Positions 52,677-59,311 of a stretch of 59,311 bases of DNA are shown in pieces. The stretch comes from Rhodospirillum sp. Lineage in GTDB: Bacteria; Pseudomonadota; Alphaproteobacteria; Rhodospirillales; Rhodospirillaceae. How positions within the stretch are numbered: the first letter of the stretch is position 1; each line of letters begins with the position of its first letter. The notes beneath the pieces were generated by a model. That model had not been told where the DNA came from, made no database searches, and was given only the letters and a program-made list of their open reading frames with translations. The position numbers were made by a program, and so were the translations under genes. The stretch spans positions 1 to 59,311 of the forward strand of contig JAIOYK010000035.1 in the NCBI GenBank assembly GCA_021741145.1. The letters are read 5' to 3'.

Positions 52677-53707
52677 ACCACTTCGGTCGGCTTCCCACCG
52701 GTGAAACGGTCGAACGGCTTGAAATTTCCGCCCATGGCCTGACCGCGCGCTTCCTGTCCCTGGGGGCCATCCTTCAGGATTTGCGGTTGGATGGACTCGC
52801 CCATCCCCTGGTTCTGGGGTTTGACCGGCTGGAGGGGTATCTGGCCCATCCGGACCTGTATTTCGGCGCCATGGTTGGCCGCTACGCCAACCGCATCGGT
52901 CAGGGCCGGGCGGTCTTGGGCGGGACATTGGTCCAACTCGACACCAACTTCCGAGGGCGGCATCTGTTGCACGGAGGCCGGGAGGGGTCATCCCGGCGGC
53001 TCTGGCGGGTCCTGGCCCAGTCCAGCGACGCGGTCACCTTCGCCGACCGTCTGCCCGACGGGCATATGGGGTTTCCGGGGACATTGGACGTCCAAGTGGT
53101 TTTCCACATCCTTCCCGGCCCGGCCCTGTGCATCGACATCCGGGCCGAAAGCGACGCGGAGACTCTCTGCAATTTCGCCCACCATTCCTATTTCAACCTG
53201 TCGGGCGCGCCCACCATCGCGGGGCACCGGCTTGGTGTCGCGGCGAACGCCTATTTGCCGGTGACCGAGGATCTGATCCCAACGGGAGAGAAGCGGGACG
53301 TGACAGGGACGCCCTTCGACTTCCGTGAAGGAAAGATCCTGACGAACGATCTCCTCACCACCGGTTTTGACCATAATTTTTGCCTATCGAGTGCGCGCCA
53401 GTCCATGCGGCCCGTGGCTTGGCTCGAGGCGCCGAGCGGTGGTCCGGTGATGACCGTCGAGACCACCGAAGCGGGATTGCAATTCTACGATGGCGCCATG
53501 GTCACGTCCAACGCGGCGGGTCTGGACGGCCAGATCCATGGCGCGCACGCGGGGCTGGCCCTGGAACCCCAGGTCTGGCCGGACGCGCCGAACCAACCTT
53601 CCTTCCCTTCGGCCCTTCTGCGGCCCGGGGAGGTCTACGAACAGCGAACGGCCTTGGTTTTTTCGCGTCCTGGGTCGAATGGGGGACAATCGCGAGCGGT
53701 CCCCTAA
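52673..53707 (+). CDS. galM: Aldose 1-epimerase
   Basis: This 344-residue GalM family protein has the NRIGQGRAVLGG region, a catalytic His in FAHHSYFNLSG and a Glu in the ALEPQVWPDAPNQPSF segment. It interconverts sugar anomers so that the dehydrogenase can act on the correct form. The ATG overlaps the lactonase stop (ATGA). Confidence 0.88.
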   Translation: MNHFGRLPTGETVERLEISAHGLTARFLSLGAILQDLRLDGLAHPLVLGFDRLEGYLAHPDLYFGAMVGRYANRIGQGRAVLGGTLVQLDTNFRGRHLLHGGREGSSRRLWRVLAQSSDAVTFADRLPDGHMGFPGTLDVQVVFHILPGPALCIDIRAESDAETLCNFAHHSYFNLSGAPTIAGHRLGVAANAYLPVTEDLIPTGEKRDVTGTPFDFREGKILTNDLLTTGFDHNFCLSSARQSMRPVAWLEAPSGGPVMTVETTEAGLQFYDGAMVTSNAAGLDGQIHGAHAGLALEPQVWPDAPNQPSFPSALLRPGEVYEQRTALVFSRPGSNGGQSRAVP

Positions 53708-53832
53708 GGGAAGCGTCCCGAGCGGGGTGCTCTCTCCCCGGCCCTGGACCTTGCCTTCTCTGAGAATGCTTGCCAATCGCACTTATGGCGCCGGGATGCA
53801 ACCTTGGCGTCGCGTACAGGGAGGAACACAAG

Positions 53833-54792
53833 ATGACGTTCAAGAAATTGTTATTGGCGACGGCTCTGTTCACGGGAGTCACGGTTCCGGCTCTGGCGGC
53901 GGACATGACCGTCGGCTTCTCCCAGATCGGGTCGGAATCTGGATGGCGGGCGGCGGAGACCTCCGTTTCCAAGACCGAGGCCGAGAAGCGGGGAATCACC
54001 CTGAAAATCGCCGATGCCCAGCAGAAGCAGGAAAACCAGATCAAGGCCATCCGGTCCTTCATCGCCCAGGGCGTGGATGCCATTTTCCTCGCCCCGGTGG
54101 TCGCCACGGGGTGGGACGCTGTTTTGGGAGAAGCCAAGGACGCCGAGATTCCGGTGATCCTTCTGGATCGGGATATCGAGACCAAGGATCCCTCCCTCTA
54201 CCTGACCGCGGTGACCTCGGACAGTGTCCATGAGGGCGAGGTGGCCGGAAAGTGGCTGGTCGATACCGTGGCGGGCAAGGCCTGCGACGTGGTCGAACTG
54301 CAGGGGACCGTTGGGGCCTCCGTCGCCACCAATCGGAAGGAAGGCTTCGAGAAGGGCATCGCCGGGGCCGACAATGTGAAGATCATCCGCAGCCAGACCG
54401 GGGAGTTCACCCGGACCAAGGGCAAGGAAGTGATGGAAAGCTTCATCAAGGCCGAAAATGGTGGCAAGGGGATCTGCGCCCTTTATGCCCACAACGACGA
54501 CATGGCCCTGGGCGCCATCCAGGCCATCAAGGAAGCCGGATTGAAGCCGGGAACGGATATCCTGGTGGTGTCCATTGATTCCGTCCCCGATATCTTCAAG
54601 GCCATCGCCGAGGGCGAAGCCAACGCCACTGTCGAATTGACGCCGAACATGGCTGGCCCGGCCTTCGATGCCCTGATCGCCTACAAGGGTGGAACCGAAC
54701 CCCCCAAGTGGTTGCAGACCGAGTCCAAGCTGTACACCAAGGATAGCAACCCGGAGGCCCAGTACGAGGCGCGCAAGTCCCTCGGTTACTAA
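53833..54792 (+). CDS. ytfQ: Galactofuranose-type sugar-binding protein (YtfQ-like)
   Basis: This 319-residue periplasmic protein has a signal peptide (LLLATALFTGVTVPALAA) and the YtfQ start VGFSQIGSESGWRAAE, with YAHNDDMALGAIQAIKEAG later. E. coli YtfQ binds furanose forms of galactose; relatives take arabinofuranose too. It starts a second sugar ABC transporter downstream of the enzymes. The ATG at 53833 has GGGAGG upstream. Confidence 0.88.
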   Translation: MTFKKLLLATALFTGVTVPALAADMTVGFSQIGSESGWRAAETSVSKTEAEKRGITLKIADAQQKQENQIKAIRSFIAQGVDAIFLAPVVATGWDAVLGEAKDAEIPVILLDRDIETKDPSLYLTAVTSDSVHEGEVAGKWLVDTVAGKACDVVELQGTVGASVATNRKEGFEKGIAGADNVKIIRSQTGEFTRTKGKEVMESFIKAENGGKGICALYAHNDDMALGAIQAIKEAGLKPGTDILVVSIDSVPDIFKAIAEGEANATVELTPNMAGPAFDALIAYKGGTEPPKWLQTESKLYTKDSNPEAQYEARKSLGY

Positions 54793-54803
54793 GATCTCGG
54801 ACC

Positions 54804-54832
54804 GGGCGGAGGGCGACCTATGCCCTCCGCCC
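54804..54832 (+). terminator. Perfect 11-bp hairpin after ytfQ
   Basis: GGGCGGAGGGC (54804-54814) pairs perfectly with GCCCTCCGCCC (54822-54832). It lies 12 bp after the ytfQ stop, before the ATPase gene, and lacks a U-tract. It likely stabilises the ytfQ mRNA. Confidence 0.6.
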
Positions 54833-54869
54833 GCCACGGGGTATCCAGAGCAAGAGGGAGGCATGATCC

Positions 54870-56399
54870 TTGAACCAGGCGGAATCGGAGGCCAGCGACC
54901 TGTTGCGCATTCGCCGGCTGTCCAAGACCTACCCCGGGGGATTTCGGGCCCTGAAAACCGTGGACTTTACGGTAAGGGCGGGCGAGATCCACGCGCTGCT
55001 GGGCGAAAACGGCGCTGGTAAATCGACCCTGATCAAGACGATTACCGGTATCACGCTCCGCGACGATGGCGAGGTTTGGCTTGATGGCCGGGAGATCCAT
55101 CCCAGAAACGGCGAGGAAGCCCAAGCCGCGGGGATCGCCACCGTTTATCAGGAGGTGGCGCTTCTGCCCAACCTGTCCGTCGCCCAGAACCTGTTTCTGG
55201 GCCGGCAACCCACTCGGTTCGGTTTGGTGCGCGAGGGGGAAATGGGCCGACGGTCGCGCCAGTTGCTCCAGGGGTTCGGCCTGGACATCGACGTCTCCGC
55301 GCCATTGGGAGAGTTCTCCGTGGCGGTCCAGCACATTGTCGCCATCGCCAGGGCCGTCGATCTGTCGGCCAAGGTCCTGATCCTCGACGAGCCCACGGCC
55401 AGCCTGGATGCCCGGGAGGTGGAGGTCCTGTTCACGGTGATGCGTCAGTTGAAGAGCCAGGGCATGGGGATTGTCTTCGTTACCCACTTCCTGGATCAGG
55501 TCCATGCCATCTGCGACCGCCTGACGGTGCTGCGCAACGGAGGTCTCGTCGGTGAACGGACCGTGGCGGGCTTGCCCCGCATGGAGTTGGTGCGGATGAT
55601 GCTCGGGCGGGACCTGGAAGCCGTGGAAACCGCGCGCTCCAGGTCCCATCGGGATACCGTCGTCGATCGGGGCGCGGTGCCCGCGGTGCAAGCGGTGGGT
55701 TTAGGGAAACATGGCGCCGTGGCGCCCTTCGACATGATCTTGCGCGAAGGCGAGGTTCTGGGGTTGTCGGGCCTTCTGGGTTCCGGACGGACGGAAACAG
55801 CCCGCCTCATCTTCGGAGTGGACCGGGCCGACCAGGGCGAGCTTCGCGTGGATGGCACGTCGGTACGCCTGCTGGGTCCCCGGGATGCCTTGCGGCTCGG
55901 CTTCGGCTTCTGTCCAGAGGAACGCAAGACCGAGGGGATCGTCGCCGAGTTGTCGGTCCGGGAGAACATCATTCTCGCCCTGCAGGCCCGGGCCGGGTGG
56001 TTGCGGCCCCTATCCCGGAAGCGGCAGGATGAGGTCGCCGACCGTTTCATCAAGCTGCTCGACATTCGACCCGACGATCCGGACAAGCCCATTGGTCTGC
56101 TGTCTGGTGGAAACCAGCAAAAGGCGGTCCTGGCCCGCTGGTTGGCAACGGGTCCGCGTGTGCTGATCCTCGACGAACCCACCAGGGGCATCGACGTGGG
56201 CGCCCATGCCGAGATCATCCGCCTGATCCGGAAGCTCTGCGACGAGGGATTGGCCCTGTTGGTCATCTCCTCGGAGGTGGAGGAAATCGTGTCCTACGCG
56301 GATCGGGTGACGGTCCTGCGCGACCGTCACCATGTGGCGGAACTGACGGGAGACGAAGTGACCGAACAGCGGGTGCTTACCTCCATCGCCGCGACCTAG
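54870..56399 (+). CDS. ytfR: Furanose-sugar ABC transporter ATP-binding protein (YtfR-like)
   Basis: This 509-residue tandem ABC ATPase has Walker A GENGAGKST and ILDEPTASLD in the first half, SGRTETARLI and GGNQQKAVLARWLATG with DEPTRGID in the second. The start is TTG at 54870 with GGGAGG 8 bp upstream; an ATG at 54863 is out of frame. Confidence 0.88.
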   Translation: MNQAESEASDLLRIRRLSKTYPGGFRALKTVDFTVRAGEIHALLGENGAGKSTLIKTITGITLRDDGEVWLDGREIHPRNGEEAQAAGIATVYQEVALLPNLSVAQNLFLGRQPTRFGLVREGEMGRRSRQLLQGFGLDIDVSAPLGEFSVAVQHIVAIARAVDLSAKVLILDEPTASLDAREVEVLFTVMRQLKSQGMGIVFVTHFLDQVHAICDRLTVLRNGGLVGERTVAGLPRMELVRMMLGRDLEAVETARSRSHRDTVVDRGAVPAVQAVGLGKHGAVAPFDMILREGEVLGLSGLLGSGRTETARLIFGVDRADQGELRVDGTSVRLLGPRDALRLGFGFCPEERKTEGIVAELSVRENIILALQARAGWLRPLSRKRQDEVADRFIKLLDIRPDDPDKPIGLLSGGNQQKAVLARWLATGPRVLILDEPTRGIDVGAHAEIIRLIRKLCDEGLALLVISSEVEEIVSYADRVTVLRDRHHVAELTGDEVTEQRVLTSIAAT

Positions 56400-56433
56400 A
56401 GCACGACCTCGCGGCCAAGACAAAAAAGGACGG

Positions 56434-56506
56434 CTAGAGTATTCCGAGATCAAGATGGGCCGATTCGCGGACCAGCTTGGCCCAAGGCGGTCCAGTTTCA
56501 CTCTAG
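56434..56506 (+). other. Structured intercistronic region before ytfT
   Basis: CTAGAGT (56434-56440) is mirrored by ACTCTAG (56500-56506); inside, GGACC (56469-56473) pairs with GGTCC (56489-56493) and CTTG with CAAG. The 144-bp gap between ytfR and ytfT has no gene. It may be an mRNA structure or a promoter element. Confidence 0.35.
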
Positions 56507-56543
56507 GACAAAAAGCAGAACGTTTCAGGACGGGGAGGGAAGC

Positions 56544-57527
56544 GTGTCCATTGTATTACCCAGGAAGGGGAGCGCTCAGATCGGCGCGTTCATCCTCATC
56601 CTTCTCATCAATTGGCTGGTCTCGCCCCAGTTCTTCGATCTGCGTCTCCAGGATGGCCGCCTGTTCGGCAGTCTGGTGGATGTATTCAATCGGGGCGCGC
56701 CCGTCATGCTGTTGGCCATGGGCATGGTCCTTGTCATCGCCACCCGGGGCATTGACCTGTCCGTTGGCGCGGTGATGGCCATATCCGGCGCGGTCGCCGC
56801 CACCCTGGCGGACAGCCATTCCATCGTTATCTGTCTGGGCGCGGCCCTTGGCGTGGGGCTGCTCTGTGGTTTGTGGAACGGCATTCTGGTCGCGGTCCTC
56901 CGGATCCAGCCCATCGTCGCGACATTGATCCTGATGGTGGCCGGGCGGGGGATCGCCCAATTGATCACCGAGGGGCGGATCGTCACCTTCACCTCGCGGG
57001 ACCTCGCTTGGTTTGGGGGGGGATCGCTCTTCGGAGTTCCGGCGCCGGTGGTTCTGGCGGTCGTGGCCCTGGTGGTGGCCCTGGCCCTGGTGCGGGGCAC
57101 GGCGCTTGGCCTCATGATCGAGGCGACGGGCGCAAACGCGGAAGCGAGTCGTCTGGCCGGGATCGACACCCGGTTGATGACCGTGGCTGTCTATATGTGG
57201 TGTGGTTTCTGTGCCTCCCTCGCCGGTGTGATCGTTGCCGCGGACATTTTGGGGGCGGACGCCAACAATGCGGGCCTTTGGCTGGAGCTGGACGCCATCC
57301 TGGCGGTGGTGATCGGAGGCCCCTCGCTTTTCGGGGGGCGGTTCAGCCTTGTGCTGGCTGTCCTGGGGGGATTGATCATCCAGGCCATGAACACGGGGAT
57401 CCTGCTCAGCGGGTATCCGCCGGAGTTGAACCTGGTGATTAAGGCGACGGTAGTTTTGGTCGTCCTGCTGCTCCAGACCCCCCGCCTGATCGCCTTCAAG
57501 GACCGTTTGTTCCGGGGGACCCGCTGA
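56544..57527 (+). CDS. ytfT: Furanose-sugar ABC transporter permease (YtfT-like)
   Basis: This 327-residue permease has about nine helices and the class-2 signature ATRGIDLSVGAVMAISGAV, plus IGGPSLFGGRFSLVLAV near the end. The start is GTG at 56544, preceded by GGGGAGGG. It works with the downstream permease as a heterodimer. Confidence 0.88.
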   Translation: MSIVLPRKGSAQIGAFILILLINWLVSPQFFDLRLQDGRLFGSLVDVFNRGAPVMLLAMGMVLVIATRGIDLSVGAVMAISGAVAATLADSHSIVICLGAALGVGLLCGLWNGILVAVLRIQPIVATLILMVAGRGIAQLITEGRIVTFTSRDLAWFGGGSLFGVPAPVVLAVVALVVALALVRGTALGLMIEATGANAEASRLAGIDTRLMTVAVYMWCGFCASLAGVIVAADILGADANNAGLWLELDAILAVVIGGPSLFGGRFSLVLAVLGGLIIQAMNTGILLSGYPPELNLVIKATVVLVVLLLQTPRLIAFKDRLFRGTR

Positions 57528-58519
57528 TGCGCCGCCACCTGCCCGTCCTGGTTACCACCGTCGTCTTCCTGCTTGGCTTCCTGTTCTGCGCCATTCAGTA
57601 TCCCAATATCGCCTCCACCCGGGTGGTGATGAACCTGTTCACCGACAACGCCTTCCTGGGTATTCTGGCGGTGGGGATGACGTTCGTCATCATATCGGGC
57701 GGCATCGACCTGTCCGTGGGCTCGGTCATTGCCTTCACCACTGTCTTCCTGGCGCTGGCCATCGGGAACTGGGGGCTGTCGCCGGGAATGGCCTTTGTCC
57801 TGGTGCTCGGCATCACCGCGCTTTTTGGGGCGGCCATGGGGGCGATCATCCACCATTTCGAGGTGCCCCCCTTCATCGTCACCCTGGCGGGGATGTTCCT
57901 GGCCCGGGGCGTGGCCTTCCTGATGTCCACGGAATCTTTGCCCATCGACGCCGCGCTCTATCAAGAGGTCGCGTCCTTCTCCATCCACCTGCCCGGGGGC
58001 GGGCGCTTGCGGATCATTGGCATGATGATGCTCCTGGTCTTCCTTCTGGGGGGCATCGTCTTGCACTACACCCGGTTTGGAACCAATGTCTTCGCCCTGG
58101 GGGGCGGGCGGACGACCACCGCCCTGATGGGCGTGCGGGTGGGACGGATCACCGTCGCCATCTATATGCTCTCCAGCCTGCTCGCGGGTTTGGCGGGGAT
58201 TGTCTTCTCCTTCTACACCGCCTCGGGTTATTCCCTGACCGGTGTTGGCGTGGAACTGGACACCATCGCCGCGGTGGTGATCGGCGGGACGCTCTTGTCC
58301 GGGGGAGCGGGAACCATGTTTGGCACTTTCATCGGGATCATGATCCAGGGATTGATCCAGACCTACATCACCTTTGATGGCTCCCTATCGAGTTGGTGGA
58401 TCAAGATCGTGACTGGCCTGTTGCTGTTCCTGTTCATTGTCCTGCAACAACTTCTGACCCATCTGGCGCGGCGGGCCACGACCGGAGCCGGTGAAAAGGA
58501 CACCCAGGCGCGACCCTGA
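57527..58519 (+). CDS. yjfF: Furanose-sugar ABC transporter permease (YjfF-like)
   Basis: This 330-residue permease has SGGIDLSVGSVIAFTTVF and GGTLLSGGAGTMFGTFIG. Its ATG overlaps the ytfT stop (TGATG), so the two are coupled. Confidence 0.88.
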   Translation: MRRHLPVLVTTVVFLLGFLFCAIQYPNIASTRVVMNLFTDNAFLGILAVGMTFVIISGGIDLSVGSVIAFTTVFLALAIGNWGLSPGMAFVLVLGITALFGAAMGAIIHHFEVPPFIVTLAGMFLARGVAFLMSTESLPIDAALYQEVASFSIHLPGGGRLRIIGMMMLLVFLLGGIVLHYTRFGTNVFALGGGRTTTALMGVRVGRITVAIYMLSSLLAGLAGIVFSFYTASGYSLTGVGVELDTIAAVVIGGTLLSGGAGTMFGTFIGIMIQGLIQTYITFDGSLSSWWIKIVTGLLLFLFIVLQQLLTHLARRATTGAGEKDTQARP

Positions 58520-58601
58520 TGGATTCCGGTCGCCTCTTCGGCCATTCTGGGGAAGGGGACGGACGATCCCTTCCCCGGGAGGGGCGGACCGGAAAGGGCA
58601 T

Positions 58602-59311
58602 GTGGTGGCGAGTGTATTGGATGTCCGAAGGCTGCGCTATTTCGTCGCGGTCTGTGATCTGGGGAGCTTTTCAAAAGCCGGTCGCTATCTGAATGTCGCC
58701 CAATCCGCGCTCAGCCACCATGTGTCCACCCTTGAGGGGGACCTGGGGGTCCAATTGCTCATGCGCCAATCCAGAGGGGTGGTCCGGACCGAGGCTGGAG
58801 GCCGCCTTTACGATCACGCCAAGGGGATCCTCCATAGCCTGGAGCAGGCGGAGCTGGATGTCCGCTCCCTGGTGACCAAGGCCATTGGACCGGTCATGGC
58901 GGGGTTGTCCTATACGGTCATGGAAGCCATCGGCCTGTCCTTCATGCGCCGGATGGTCCAGACCCTTCCGGACATCAAGCTTCGGCTCCTGGAGGGGCAC
59001 AGCGAGATTCTTCACCAATGGATGCTCCTTGGCCAATTGGATCTGGCCCTCGGTTTCAGTCAGCCCGCGGATGACCGGCTCGACGCCGTTCCCATCCTCG
59101 AGGAAGAACTGGTGTGTATCGGAACCCATGACCTTCTGGGAGGGGAGGGGCCGATCCCCTTCGCCGATGCCCTGGATGTACGTATCAACAACGTTGTAGA
59201 GTCTTTTCAGGGAGGTTGTGGAATCGGGATGTCCCGCGATAGTCCGGTACTTGCGTGGATGGCTATCGTCAGTCCGGTTGCTGATCCCGCTTCCGGACGC
59301 GCCCCGACAGC
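58602..59311 (+). CDS. LysR-type regulator, incomplete at the right edge
   Basis: An open frame starting at GTG 58602 (or 58605) encodes a LysR HTH (LRYFVAVCDLGSFSKAGRYLNVAQSALSHHVSTLE) and the first half of the effector domain up to about FADALDV. Beyond about 59178 the frame stays open to the window end but no longer resembles LysR. Either the gene is cut by an insertion or the window ends on foreign sequence. Confidence 0.7.
   Translation, partial: MVASVLDVRRLRYFVAVCDLGSFSKAGRYLNVAQSALSHHVSTLEGDLGVQLLMRQSRGVVRTEAGGRLYDHAKGILHSLEQAELDVRSLVTKAIGPVMAGLSYTVMEAIGLSFMRRMVQTLPDIKLRLLEGHSEILHQWMLLGQLDLALGFSQPADDRLDAVPILEEELVCIGTHDLLGGEGPIPFADALDVRINNVVESFQGGCGIGMSRDSPVLAWMAIVSPVADPASGRAPT
59179..59311. 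other. Unrecognised end segment, possible insertion-element edge
   Basis: The last 133 bases break LysR similarity and look different in composition (early AT-rich part, GTTGTAGAGTCTTTTCAGG). No terminal inverted repeat can be identified because the other end is outside the window. On the minus strand a frame reads RLYNVVDTY near this edge. Confidence 0.3.

Overview
The window is a GC-rich, gene-dense stretch whose gene content points to an alphaproteobacterium, most likely Rhodospirillales. The supporting signs are a ScfR-type XRE regulator, a ChvE/GguAB sugar transporter with a GbpR-like LysR, an Azospirillum-style oxidative L-arabinose pathway, TRAP and Liv-type transporters, and multihaem cytochromes. 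I see no rRNA, tRNA, CRISPR or transposase gene. Both window ends lie inside genes, and the right end looks like an insertion junction.

Region A (1-11162). After the 3' end of an ST7-like gene comes one minus-strand operon read from 11162 to 323. It encodes a pentahaem cytochrome c, an outer-membrane beta-barrel, a membrane-anchored FAD/2Fe-2S NAD(P)H oxidoreductase, a tetrahaem c554-like cytochrome, a protein fusing cNMP-binding-like domains, four [4Fe-4S] clusters and a predicted dihaem cytochrome b, and a membrane-anchored decahaem cytochrome with an acidic repeat region. Together they could carry electrons between the NAD(P)H/quinone pool and the outer membrane. I do not recognise this as a described system; it is the main candidate for novelty.

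Region B (11943-27839) is an indole-3-acetic acid (auxin) degradation locus. Homologues of iacI, G, E, B, A, F, D, C, H and a MarR regulator are present, interleaved with two complete TRAP transporters and a second MarR paralogue. Two FNR/FixK-type boxes and a repeated 12-bp TTGA-N4-TCAA site lie in its promoter regions.

Region C (27860-41307) holds a RibD-C reductase, a degenerate HisKA protein, a five-gene branched-chain-amino-acid-type ABC transporter, a ScfR-like regulator, a receiver-only response regulator, and a sensor kinase with a sodium:solute-symporter sensor domain. It ends with two gene remnants, an aminotransferase and a methyltransferase, that look beheaded by a single deletion.

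Region D (41346-59311) is a sugar locus: a LysR regulator, ChvE/GguAB, GguC/AraD1, an IlvD/Edd sugar-acid dehydratase, a Gfo/Idh/MocA sugar dehydrogenase, a ketoglutarate-semialdehyde dehydrogenase, an SMP-30 lactonase, an aldose epimerase, a YtfQRT/YjfF-type furanose transporter, and a LysR gene that loses homology near the right edge. The enzymes fit non-phosphorylative conversion of L-arabinose (or D-galactose/D-fucose) to 2-oxoglutarate.
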